In this document: in pieces, positions 45,211 through 55,450 of the stretch
How the letters are laid out: each line of letters opens with the position of its first letter
How positions within the stretch are numbered: the stretch's first letter is position 1
Assembly (NCBI GenBank): GCA_021229015.1
Contig: CM037790.1
Location: 53,236,901-53,300,900, forward strand
Reading direction: 5' to 3'
DNA from: Solen grandis
Lineage: Eukaryota; Mollusca; Bivalvia; Adapedonta; Solenidae
DNA length: 64,000 bases
The notes under the pieces: model-generated
What the model was told of the DNA's origin: nothing
Seen by the model: only the letters and a program-made list of their open reading frames with translations
Databases searched by the model: none
Position numbers and translations under genes: made by a program

Positions 45211-45630
45211 ATGGCAAGTGCAATAGCAATGATGGTAGGAGGAGCATTAACAAACGCCTTAGCCTTTTCAGGTAGTAATTATTTGTTTTCGCATATGGGT
45301 AGAAATGCAGATGAAGAAAGAAAAAGGCATGATAAAGCGATGGAACAATTAGAAGCAGCACAAGCAGAATGGAGTAAAGAAAGAATAAAAAGATTAGATT
45401 TTATCAATGAACAATTACAAAAAGAACATCATGCAGTTCAGACTTTTGATGATGTTGACCAAGCAATGAAACAATATTACTATATCACAGGTAATCAATT
45501 AGAGACATTACCACCTAAACCTACTTTGAGTGATTTTTATACTCCATCAGAAGACCAGAAGAATAGAGAGATTGCATTTGTTGTTGGTGGTATGGCATTA
45601 ACAGGGTTTGTTGTTTGGAAATTACTTTAA
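45211..45630 (+). CDS. Viral protein with terminal membrane helices
   Basis: 139 residues, intact. N-terminal hydrophobic segment (AIAMMVGGALTNALAFSGSN), a central charged helix (residues ~30-75: ERKRHDKAMEQLEAAQAEWS), the conserved PPKPTLSDFYTPSEDQKN, and a C-terminal membrane helix (IAFVVGGMALTGFVVWKLL). Probably a virion or scaffold membrane protein (inference). Convergent with the polymerase gene. Confidence 0.75.
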   Translation: MASAIAMMVGGALTNALAFSGSNYLFSHMGRNADEERKRHDKAMEQLEAAQAEWSKERIKRLDFINEQLQKEHHAVQTFDDVDQAMKQYYYITGNQLETLPPKPTLSDFYTPSEDQKNREIAFVVGGMALTGFVVWKLL

Positions 45631-45674
45631 CTTTTTTCTAAAAAAGAACCCAACTTTATTTTTTTAATAAAATA
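45631..45674. terminator. Bidirectional terminator / poly(A) region
   Basis: Between convergent stops: hairpin CTTTTT-TCTA-AAAAAG (45,631-45,646), then TTTATT (45,655-45,660; AATAAA on the minus strand) and AATAAA (45,666-45,671) on the plus strand. Confidence 0.55.
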
Positions 45675-47475
45675 TTATTCCTTGATTAAAGTTTTTAAGG
45701 ATTCAAAACCAAAAGGAAGTGTATCTATTCCATTATCTAAGATATATCTCTTATCATCAAATTGAGACATACTTATTTTATTTACTTCATTAACAAACAT
45801 TTCATGTTTATTTGAGTTTAACGTATACATTTTCGTATACATTTTATTCATTTTAGTTTTATTATTAAATAGACAATCTTTATAATCATCAAATTTAATA
45901 TCTTCCTTTATTGTAGTTTTTCCAATTCCTTTTAATTTTTTTTCTTCTTCTACTACGTGACCTCCGGGAACTTTTTGATTACATAAATCGGTTAAAGTAA
46001 AAGAATATGCTTTACTTCTTAAAAAAACTATTTCATTCATAATTTTCCCGTTGAGCTCATCTTTAAATTTGCCAATTACTTTTTTATTTTTTTCTGAATA
46101 TAAAGGGTGATCTTTAGGATAATCTGATGTATCAAATTTATCTATTATTTCTTTCATATCTTCATAAATATCTTTAGTTTTAATACTTAAGAATATACTA
46201 TCCGTATCGGACGCAGCTAATTCATTCTTTTCCCACAATTTATTAACAACATTATAATAAAAGTTATACATTAATTGTTTTGAGTAATCTAATATAGCCT
46301 GTGCTAAATAAATAGGTTTATTAAATTTAACAGAAGTAACATTATTTTCAATTGCAACAAAGTTATCATTAAATATTATTGAGTTTTTAAAATTTGGTTT
46401 GTTTATATATTTCTTTACTTCTTCTCTATTAATAGATAATATAATCTCATTTCTTCCTCTGATATTTTCTAATGTCTTTCCATAGAAACTGTTGTTCATC
46501 AGTTTCCAAAGATCTTTTTCAAAAGCAGATTTTGATTTAGTTCTTTGTTCAGTATTAAAATTAATATACTTTGATAACCAATTTGATTCTTTAAAAGAAA
46601 TAGTTCTATATACTTTTGTCACTTTCAAACCAAGTTTAATATATTCATTTAGAATACTATGATGAATAATATATTTCTTTTGTTTTATTGTTTAATATTT
46701 ATATTTTCTTTAAATTTAAATTTTTTTAATTTTGGAAGGGAATTTTTTTAAATAGTATCTGGATATTCTAAATCACATTCGATTATACAGCCTCTTCCTT
46801 TTGGAATGTTTAAATAATAATCTGGATTACTTTCCCATTTAAAATCTTCAGTTGGTAATTTCTGTGACATTGCCCAACCATATAAATTATTTGCATCAAG
46901 GTATAATAAATATTTTTCTAAAAAGAAATCATTTAAGTTTCCTCCATTCTTTATTATTTCTAAACATTCTTTCATTTCATTTTCATCTATTATTCTATTT
47001 CCATTACTATGATAGTTAGGAGTATATTTATTAAATGCTTTTACATGTCTTGGACCTAGAACACCAGAGAAACCGCCACTAATACCTTTCTCAAACATTT
47101 GTAACATATCAACATCAGTTAATAATTCTAATTTTACTCCTGTATATTTTAAACCACATTGCCATGTTAAACCAGGAGAAGAATAACAATAACAGGGGTC
47201 TATTTCATGATGTTTTAAAAAGAATTTTCTAAATTTTCAAATGCATCAGCTAAGATCAAAACATCTGTTTTAAGATATAAATTATGATAGTCTAATAAAT
47301 TTTTACAATTATAATGTTCCCAAACACTCTGAGCATGTTTATACTCTTTTTCTGTAATTATGTTTTGGGTTAATGTTTTAAATTCTTTAATATCTGGTAA
47401 TTTATTATCATTTAATTTTTTTATGGAATCTACATATTCATATGGATAGAATCCTTTTTGTTTTAGTAGCGAAAT
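45675..47475 (-). pseudogene. Protein-primed type B DNA polymerase, 5' part lost in gap, broken
   Basis: The minus strand carries polymerase motifs in order: motif A YLDANNLYGWAMSQKLPT (~46,880), motif B LWKLMNNSFYGKTLENIR (~46,490), and motif C SDTDSIF (~46,200). Then comes a thumb region with KVIGKFKDE and RSKAYSFTL. The FYGK and D-T-D-S motifs and the modest C-terminal domain match protein-primed polymerases of Polintons and adintoviruses. Breaks: a frameshift near 47,225 and a small indel/stop cluster at 46,630-46,750. The exonuclease and terminal-protein regions are not in the sequence, because the gene runs into the N gap at 47,476. Confidence 0.88.
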
Positions 47476-47575
47476 NNNNNNNNNNNNNNNNNNNNNNNNN
47501 NNNNNNNNNNNNNNNNNNNNNNNNNNNNNNNNNNNNNNNNNNNNNNNNNNNNNNNNNNNNNNNNNNNNNNNNNNN
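47476..47575. other. Scaffold gap (100 N)
   Basis: Exactly 100 N, a conventional placeholder, so the true size is unknown. Left: polymerase gene. Right: the middle of a host repeat. The missing viral end and any integrase would be here. Confidence 1.
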
Positions 47576-48271
47576 TTTTACCCCAGGGCAATAATTTGAA
47601 AACTTGGTTCAGGTCCACAAGGCCAGGTTACATACCAAATATCTAAACCCATGATCTTGTGGTTTCTGACAAGGGTATCTTTTAAAAATCATTCATAATT
47701 TATGTAAGTCTATTTTACATCAAGTGACCCCTGGGGTGGGGCCAATTTCGACCCCAGGGCCATGATTTGAACAAACTTGGTAGATGTCCATAAGGCAGTA
47801 TTACACTAAATATTACACTAAATATCTAAACTCCAGGCCTTGTGGTTTCTGAAAAATATTTTCCTAAATAAACCTGTAAAATCAAGTGCCCCCTGGGGCA
47901 GGACCAATTTTGACCCCAGGGTTCAGATTTGAACAAACTTGGTAGAGGTACACTTGACAATGCTACACTCCAAATATCTAAGCTCAATGCCTTGCAGATT
48001 TTCAAAGTTTGCATTTTTAAAATCTATTTTTAGCTCTTGTGACCTTCTTTTCAACCAATCAAAATAATTTGAACAATCTTGATAGAGGGAATCATAAGGA
48101 AGATTCCCGTGGAGTTTGGTCAAAATCCATTCAGCGATTTAGGAGGATATGTTGTTTAAAGGAAATTGTTGACGCCGGACGCACGGGCGGACGCACGGAC
48201 GACGGACGCCGTACAAAAGGCGATCATAAAAGCTCGCCATGAGCACGTTGTGCTCATGTGAGCTAAAAATC
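47576..48271 (-). repeat. Hairpin-ended repeat element (copy 3, truncated by gap)
   Basis: Internal ~140-bp units ('GACCCCAGGG', 'TTTGAACAAACTTGGTAGA', 'AAATATCTAA'), then a GGACGCACGGACGACGGACG block. It ends with the hairpin AGCTCGCCATGAGCAC-GTT-GTGCTCATGTGAGCT (48,231-48,264), the reverse of the 18.57-kb end. Confidence 0.75.
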
Positions 48272-48370
48272 GCCTCTGCTATAGATTTAGCAGTTTATTT
48301 TTTGTTTGGACTGCCATGACAAACTTGGTATAATGGTCAGTCATAATTAAACGATTTAAAATTCCACCCT

Positions 48371-48850
48371 TTGGAGTTTCCAAGGTCAAACAATCTATAC
48401 ACACCATCTTCCACGGGCTTTCGTATTATTAACGGTAGGCTATGTAATGATTTTGGTAACGGTGCGTATACATTTGTTTCTCGACAGGGGGCGTCAGTAA
48501 TAGACTATGTGTTGGCAAAAGAGTGTGATTTTAAGAATATCAGGGACTTCAGTATTCATGATTTTAATGAATGGAGTGATCATTGTCCAGTTTCTATTTC
48601 AATATATTGCAATGTTTTGTTTGACAAAAATATTAGTCATACATTTACTAAATATAAGTGGAGTGATAATTTTAGAAACGATTTTAGAACAGGATTGGTC
48701 AGTAAATTACCCATTTTTAATCGGTTGACTGAAAATATTGATTTAAGGGAACGTGCAGCTATTAATGATGTAGTACGTGAATTTACGAAAATTGTACGGG
48801 ATATATCAGATCCGTTATTTAAGCGGGACATAGTTAACGAATGTTTTTAA
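48371..48850 (+). pseudogene. LINE APE-type endonuclease C-terminal part
   Basis: GFRIINGRLCNDFGNGAYTF, GASVIDYVLAKECDF and HDFNEWSDHCPVSI. The last holds the S-D-H catalytic motif; I-D-Y is the substrate-binding strand. The N-terminal half of the endonuclease is missing, so the element is 5'-truncated. Confidence 0.8.
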
Positions 48851-48912
48851 AAAAAATGTAATGTAAATGTCAGTATAAAAAGATTGTTAAAAAGAAGAAA
48901 ACAATATATGAA

Positions 48913-49773
48913 TTGAAACAAATAGATAATATAGAAAGACTTAGATGTTCAAAACCAAAAGTTTTTTGGAGGTATTTCAAGGCGAAAACGCACGATAATA
49001 ATGATATTTCACTAGAATCCTTTTGTAAGCATTTTTCTGAAATAAGTAAACATGTTTTTAATAATGAAACTATTGAAGCAGAGGAATTTGTTTCAAGTCA
49101 TGATTTTAATAGTTGTGATGATGATTTTATTGATGAGTCAGACGGAGGTGTAAGTGATATATTGAATAAAGCTATTTATGTCAGTGAGGTGTTAGAGGCG
49201 GTTAAATCTTTAAAGAGAGATAAATCATGTGGTAATGACTTTTTGCTGAATGAGTATTTCATAGAATCAGTTGATATATTGGCGTCTCATTTGTGTGATA
49301 TTTTTAATGGAATCTTAAATAGTGTTTTTTTTCCAGAAATGTGGACTGAAGGAGTAATAATACCTTTGCATAAGAAGGGGGATAAAAATAATGTAAAGAA
49401 TTATAGGGGAATAACATTGGTAAGTTGTATGTCTAAATTGTTTACATCAATTTTAAATAAAAGAATTTCAGCATTTTGTGACCAAAATGATACTATATCG
49501 GATGCCCAGTTTGGTTTCAGAAAAGGACGTTCTACCGTTGATGCACTGTTTGTTCTTTTAAACTTAGTTCAAAAATATTTAAATGATAATAAAAGATTGT
49601 ACTGTGTATTTGTAGACTTGAAAATGGCATATGATTGTATATACAGAAATGCGTTATGGCTGAAAATGTATAAAGTGGGGATTAACGGTAAAAGTTTGAG
49701 AATAATCAAGGATATGTATGAAAAGGTAAAATTTTGTGTTAGATCATGTAATTCGTACTCAGATTTTTTTTAA
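48913..49773 (+). pseudogene. LINE reverse transcriptase fingers/palm
   Basis: CGNDFLLNEYFIES, PLHKKGDKNNVKNYRGITL (motif 1-2), DAQFGFRKGRSTVDALFVLL (motif 2a), and VFVDLKMAYDCIYR with the first catalytic Asp (F-x-D-L-x-x-A-Y-D). Ends at a premature TAA in the palm; the frame continues to 50,568. Confidence 0.88.
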
Positions 49774-49824
49774 TATGCTGTCGGTTTACGTCAAGGGGAG
49801 GTAATTTCTCCAATACTTTTTTCT

Positions 49825-50568
49825 TTGTTTGTTGAAGATTTGGAGTTATTCCTCCAAAATGATTTTAATGCCGGTCTTAATTTTGATGACATAGTATTGA
49901 TTTTATTGTTATTTGCTGATGATATGGTAATTCTTGGTAAGTCCCCAGAAGAAGTAAATAGTAGTCTTGATTTAATCTATAGTTATTGTAACACTTGGAG
50001 TTTGGAGGTAAATATTATGAAAACTAAGGTAATGGTGTTTCGAAAAAAAGGGAAAGTGTTACAAAATGAAATATTTATATATAATGGAAATAGATTAGAG
50101 ATAGTAGATGATTTTAATTATCTTGGAACCGTTTTTAATTACACTGGTAGTTTCGCACTTAATCAACAGCAATTGTCAGGGAAGGCATTGAAAGCTTTGA
50201 ATATTTTATTAATTAAATGCAGAAAAATTAAATTAAAACCAAAACTTCTATGTCAGTTATTTGATTCATTTGTTGGTTCTATACTAAATTATTCGAGTGA
50301 GGTATGGGGGTTCACTAAATCCAAAGAAATAGAACGAATACATCTTAAGTTTTGTAAGAAAATACTTAATGTAAGACAAGGTACATCTAATGCTGCTGTG
50401 TATGGTGAGTTAGGAAGATATCCTCTATATATAGCCAGATATATACGAATACTTAAATATTGGTTTAAAGTGCTGAAAATATCATACTTAAAAATATCTA
50501 TAATATATCTTATATTGATTGTAGAAATGGAAAGAAAAATTGGGTTGCAAATGTTAAAAATTTGTTAA
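49825..50568 (+). pseudogene. LINE reverse transcriptase catalytic palm and thumb
   Basis: LLLFADDMVILGKSPEEVNS holds the F-A-D-D catalytic pair. Then DDFNYLGTVFNYTGSFALNQ, SILNYSSEVWGF and CKKILNVRQGTSNAA. In the same frame as the preceding piece; lost by a shift near its end. Confidence 0.9.
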
Positions 50569-51098
50569 ATGAGTATGGTTTTAACTATGTTTTTGAAAAC
50601 TATGAACTAGTTAATGAAGTTGATTTTTTAAACATGTTCAAACAACGATTAATTGATACATTCATACAACAGTGGTTTAACGATAAATCATCTAATGAAA
50701 TGCTTTATTTATACAACAATATCAAAACATCATTTGAATATGAAAATTATTTAGATATTTTACCTTGTGATTTAAGAAATTGTTTTGTGAGAATAAGAGT
50801 ATCTTCACATGCACTAAGAATACAGACAGGTAGATATGGCGCGAATAGGATTCATAGAAATGAGCGTGTGTGCGTGTACTGTAACTTAAACGATATTGAT
50901 GATGAATTTCATTTTATTTGTAAATGTCCAGCCTTTAGTGAAATTAGACGTAGGTATATTAAGAAATATTATTATATTAGACCCAGCATGTATAAATTTC
51001 TAAATTTGTTAAGGTGTACAGAAAAAGATACTTTATTTAAATTGTGCAAATTTATTAAAACAGCCTTTAATTGCAGAAATGCTTTGATAAATAGATGA
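50562..51098 (+). pseudogene. LINE C-terminal domain, CCHC-like knuckle
   Basis: 178 residues, open. VCVYCNLNDIDDEFHFICKC gives C-x2-C-x9-H-x4-C, wider than the usual C-x2-C-x7-H-x4-C knuckle of non-LTR elements. Flanked by 'RIRVSSHALRIQTGRY' and 'IRPSMYKFLNLL', shared with the 31.5-kb copy. Confidence 0.8.
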
Positions 51099-51269
51099 TG
51101 CTGTTTTTGTCACCAGCTCATCCTCTCTTTTAATATGTGGTTTAAATTCAAATTTATATTATCAGTTATTATATATTTGTGTACGTGATTTGTGATTATG
51201 TATATATGTATTATATGATTAACGATGTACATGTGGTACAAGTTATTAAAGATTTGTTCTGTTCATCTC

Positions 51270-51998
51270 CAGGGGATGGGATATATTCACATTAACTAAT
51301 GGGTCTCTTTGATTGGTATTGCTTTTAGTTCTTAGGCATCTGTCACATTTTCTCACCTAATTATCAACATCAAAATCGCTGTTCAACAACTTAAACGTCC
51401 TATATATAAACTTCTTCTCTATTGCATGTGCGTAGCACTAATAGCTTGAGCTCTTGATAATTTTTCTACAATCCTTCTTAATAATATACCTCTATGTACT
51501 GTTTTTTTTTAATCAAATCTGCTTGATTCAAACTTCAATTTGGTACCTTTTGATCAATAGTTGTAATTCGTCATCTATCAATTAACTTGTCCTCTCTTTG
51601 CTTTCTCTTTATTCCTCCAATTTCAACCTGAGCAAAAGCTTGTCCATAATCATCTGTGGCATCTAATTTATTGATACTCTCTGAAATCTCCTATATACAA
51701 GGGCTGTAGGCAATGTTACTACAAACCTCTACAAACCTTTCACAGTCTTTACTGTATCAGTATCAGTATCCATTTTTGCCTTGTCTTTCCTAATCCTAAT
51801 ATTTACCTGATGATACCAGCATAAGACCCACATAATTTCTTTTAAAATATAAGTTAATGTGTTATTGTCAGTCAAACAAAATTTCAATATGAGAAAGTCT
51901 GAAAACCTTTCTGTGATAAACCACTGTAAAGCTCAAACATCCAATTTTTAGGCAGAATAATTTTGCTCTGATTTATTTTTTAAAGATCTACTTTGAAT
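51270..51998. other. Noncoding, nothing recognised
   Basis: AT-rich DNA between the LINE and the hAT element; holds the left hAT target duplication (51,991-51,998). Confidence 0.5.
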
Positions 51999-52339
51999 TA
52001 GGGCTGGGTCGATACAGAAAAAACCCGATACGATACGTATTGCGATACGCACAAATCAATACGCAATACGTATTGGCGATACGATACAAAGGTATACATT
52101 TGGGGTCATAAAGAATTTATACTAACTTTTGTTTAAAACCTTGTCATAATCAATGTAGGGGAAATAATATCATGATTAAATATCACATTAATATTTATCT
52201 CAAACTGTTTAATGATTCATAATTAACAAAACATAAAAGAAAGTTCGGGAACGGTTCTAAGGCTGAGGGTAAATTTCTGAAATTGTCAAAAAAACAACAA
52301 CAGTAAATCCAGATGACTTTTTAAACTATCTTGGGCAGT

Positions 52340-52640
52340 TCATGTTTTCTTTAGGAACACGAGGCTGTTGACTGCCTCGCATTTTAGACATGACCTAGTT
52401 GCCGAGACAATGTCACCAGTAGTACTAAAGACACGTTCTGAGGCAACCGATGTTGCTTGTACACAAAAGTATGTTTTTGCCATGCGCGACAAAAGAGGTA
52501 GGTCATCATGACTTTTCCAAAACTCTAATGGATTGGAGGCCATTGGGGATTTGTCCAGATTCTTGTAGGACGTGATCTCGCGCTTGACCTTGCTATTGTC
52601 CAGGGGTTTTGAGTAGGTGGTGTGCTTGTTGTCAGGGGTG
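52340..52640 (-). pseudogene. hAT transposase C-terminal dimerisation domain
   Basis: NPLEFWKSHDDLPLLSRMAK and ATSVASERVFSTTGDIVSAT, then VNSLVFLKKT. These are the W-x3-H, S-x2-S-E-R-x-F-S and N-x2-V-F-L blocks that define the hAT dimerisation domain, complete to the stop. The open frame extends upstream to ~52,640. A separate initiation here is unlikely. Confidence 0.88.
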
Positions 52641-53130
52641 AATATGAAAGTGATTAATATTGAAACTTACTTATCAAGAACTTCAATACCAATTTCTTTG
52701 AAAAGAATAGGACAAAATAGAAATGGTTTACCTGCATTGTTTTCAGTGTTTTGCTATGACTCAGCTCTGTGTGTGTTAACTCTTCTGTGTATTTGTGTCT
52801 GTGTGTTTGTGTAAGAGAAATATCAATTTATCATACTTTTTAACTGCACATATAAATTGAAAAAATAAAAAACAACATTTACAACAAGATTGTGCATGTT
52901 CTGTGTTTAATGAAATTTTGGCATGAATAGTACTAGATCTATTTGTCGAACTGCAGTAGGGACGAATTTATTTTTTGTACTAGGTAACACTGTGTCAATA
53001 ATATTCAATATTCATTATTCACAAAAAAATTGAATTATTACAGATTCTATTTTCAATAGTTATTACGTACCAACTGTATTTTCTTGTTTCAAACCCACTG
53101 TTTTCAGAGTGGGAGTGGTACATGGGATGG

Positions 53131-53178
53131 CTGCCGCATCTTGAATAGAGCAAGTGCTACAGTTATCAGCACCTTAAC
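53131..53178 (+). repeat. Inverted copy of BED-finger-adjacent sequence inside the hAT
   Basis: GCATCTT...AGAGCAAGTGCTACAGTTATCAGC on + resembles the reverse complement of 54,115-54,160 (AGAGCAAGTGCTACAATTATCAGC), i.e. a second copy of transposase sequence in the opposite orientation. Confidence 0.6.
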
Positions 53179-53989
53179 AGTAAATGTCACACTGACCCAA
53201 AACTATGTTGAATAAGCATGTAAACAATCTTGTATCTTATTTTAACATTATTTTGATTGGCTGTTTGGTTACTCAGCCGGTGCATTGTAATTTTTGCATG
53301 CCATTAAATTTTGATGCAAACAATGTCACAACATGTGATAGTTATCGGCAGTGTGAGACAGTTACCGGCACCTATAATTGTAAACAATAATTAGGGATTT
53401 AATTAAGGTAGGTGTGTATTTTTGGTAAGCGATTTTAATATGCATTAGTCTGTTTAGTTATCTTGTTGTCTTCTGCTGTATTGAATAACTTATTCTGTCT
53501 AGAATCTTGTAGTCTTGGATGGTCATATATGTATTCATTTATGTACATCTTTTATATTTTTTCTTTTATCATTTTCTTATGTACGGGATTCCTAAAAACT
53601 CCAAATGTCTCCCTAACAATCAAACTGGCCAGTAAAGTCATTTTCTTAAGATATATAAAAATATTAATTAAGTCTCATTATACTGTTATGTATACGGTCA
53701 TAAGTGCTGATAACTGTCACATGCTTAAAAGATTCATGCTTCAATTATCCGGCACCCAATGATATGAAGATGGGAACAAGTGCAATAATTTGGTGGTCTG
53801 ATACATGTGGCACATTTAATGCTTAGCGGTATTAACCAGAAGCAGATGAATTTTACCTAAGTCAATATTACAATAACACAGTTTTCATAGACACTTTATC
53901 TTAAATGATGGCATATGCAATTAAAATAGCAACAAATGAAATTACAGTATGCAATCTAACATTCTTTTAAGCCGGTATTTATAAAGAAA

Positions 53990-54276
53990 AGAAGACCTTT
54001 AAGTCGAAAAGCGCATGTCTTGGAATTTTTCTGTGATTGTGTGATGCAAACACATGATATAAAGCATTTCATTGCAACTGACCAAAGAATATATAAAACC
54101 GTGCTGTAACCTGCTGATAATTGTAGCACTTGCTCTACCGTGATGCCGTCTAAGATGCGTTGACATATTTGTTGTCCCTCCCGACGTCGCAATTTCTGTC
54201 CTACATAGATGGCATTTTGCCCTTTTGTCGGTAATCTTGTCAAAGTGGTCCATACTTTAGATTTCCGAGAGGACAT
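53990..54276 (-). pseudogene. hAT transposase BED-type zinc finger
   Basis: SKVWTTLTRLP in one frame, and in the frame starting 54,253 KCHLCRTEIATSGGTTNMS then THLRRHHG. This is the C-x2-C...H-x4-H BED finger with the S-x-G-G-T-T-N-M-x-x-H-L loop. One frameshift lies near 54,230. Followed by GRASATIISRL and stops, so the protein is truncated. Confidence 0.8.
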
Positions 54277-54501
54277 TATGCAGACGATGTCAAATTGTCA
54301 ATCGAAAAAAAAAAAACATTCAGTAAAGCTAGCAGTCGTAGTTTCGAATTTTATGAACCGAGAGATAACTCTTATTATCTTTTAAATATAAGTTTGAGTT
54401 GCTTCCCTTGTATCGATACGCAGCGAAACCGATAACCGGGCCGTATTGAACTGCGAAAAACCTGGTATGTATCGGTTTATCGATATATCGACACAGCCCT
54501 A

Positions 54502-54876
54502 CTTTGAATCATATGCATTAACTTTTTATGCTAACCCTTGTTTTGATAGAGTACTGTACCAAGGTCCTTAGAAGAACCATATGTATGTAACTGAAAGGTA
54601 AACTAAAATCAGGGTAAGCAATGACAGGGGGGGGGGGGGTCAGAATGTTCATCAAATTCACAAATGCATAAAACTAAAAGGCCACAAGTATAAGCAGTAC
54701 GATCTTTATGATTTTATTCAATTTCCACTTGACAATAAACTGATTTCATGTCAAAGAAAAGTATTTGGCACCACCTATATAATCAAAAATCTTTTTTATC
54801 CGTAGTTAAGCAAATAATCCTTCATAGGCCTCTAATTTAAATGTCTTAAATAAAAACACGTTCTAATCATACCATT
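54502..54876. other. Noncoding with poly-G run
   Basis: Begins with the right target duplication CTTTGAAT. Poly-G at 54,628-54,640. Nothing else recognised. Confidence 0.4.
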
Positions 54877-55450
54877 TTTAGCTCGCCTGAGCGCACATCA
54901 CGCTATAAGGGTGTGCATTTTTCTGGCGTCTAGCTTCTGTGCATTCGTCCGTCTTCAACAATTTCTTTTAAACAACATCTACTAAACCGATGAATAGATT
55001 TGAAACAAAGTTCACAGGCTGATCCTTATGAGATCCTCTATCAAAATTGTTCAAATTGTTTTGGTTGGTTGGCTTCACTAAAACTGCAGGACCTAGAGCT
55101 TAGACACATGGCGTGTAACATTGTCTAGTATACCTCTACCAACTCTGTTCAAATGATGTTCCTGGGGTCGATATTTGCCCCCCCCCCCCCTCCAGGGGTC
55201 ATTATATTTTCCATAAGCTTATATTAGGAAAATCTAGAAATAAAATCTTCTAGGCAGAAGCCACAAAGCCAGGAGATTAAGATATTTGGTATGTAATATG
55301 GCCCTATAGAAATATACAAACCTTGTTCACATCATTGACCTGGGATCAAAATTGACCCTGACCCAGGGTTCACTTGATTTTAATTAGGCTTATTTAGGAA
55401 ATCTAGGAACAAATTTGAAAATGAAGATTTGTTTAAACATGTACTAGTTA
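54877..55450 (+). repeat. Hairpin-ended repeat element (copy 4, partial)
   Basis: Starts TTTTTAGCTCGCCTGAGCGC with a decayed hairpin (AGCTCGCCTGAGC...GGTGTGC), then TTCTGTGCATTCGTCCGTC TTCAACAATTTC. The same ~150-bp units follow ('GACCTAGAGCTTAGACA', 'CATTGTCTAGTATACCTCTACC', 'CAGGGGTCATTA'). The end is unclear. Confidence 0.65.

Larger units (their letters stand above)
37543..47475. mobile_element. Endogenous Polinton-like / adintovirus-like DNA virus, right end lost in gap
   Basis: About 10 kb of packed, intronless genes in the order (-)(-)(-) (+) (-) (+)x6-7 (-), with spacers of 2-30 bp or overlaps. Core viral functions present: candidate major capsid protein, penton-like and fibre-like proteins, A32-type packaging ATPase and protein-primed DNA polymerase B. 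The rest are small conserved proteins, many with membrane helices. I recall the same cassette in cnidarian and molluscan assemblies. No retrovirus-like integrase or adenain-type protease is visible; either could be in the gap or absent. Six genes look intact; the others carry one to four breaks, so this copy is not functional as it stands. Confidence 0.85.
48363..51270 (+). mobile_element. Non-LTR retrotransposon (LINE), 5'-truncated, few breaks
   Basis: Encodes the endonuclease end (48,371-48,850), RT (48,913-50,568) and a Cys-rich C-terminal domain (50,562-51,098), then a short 3' UTR ending near TTGTTCTGTTC. Breaks: stops and a shift at 48,850-48,913, one TAA at 49,771, and a shift near 50,490-50,560. 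Much better kept than the copies at 14.8 and 31-34 kb, hence younger. Adjacent to the hairpin-ended repeat. Confidence 0.88.
51999..54501 (-). mobile_element. hAT DNA transposon with perfect 8-bp target duplication
   Basis: Ends TAGGGCTGGGTCGATA...TATCGACACAGCCCTA form terminal inverted repeats. CTTTGAAT occurs at both flanks (51,991-51,998 and 54,502-54,509), the 8-bp duplication typical of hAT. Subterminal CGATACGATACGTATTGCGA and inverted copies (52,027-52,085) could be transposase sites. It encodes a BED zinc finger and the C-terminal hAT dimerisation domain on the minus strand, but the catalytic core between them is missing. Confidence 0.88.
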
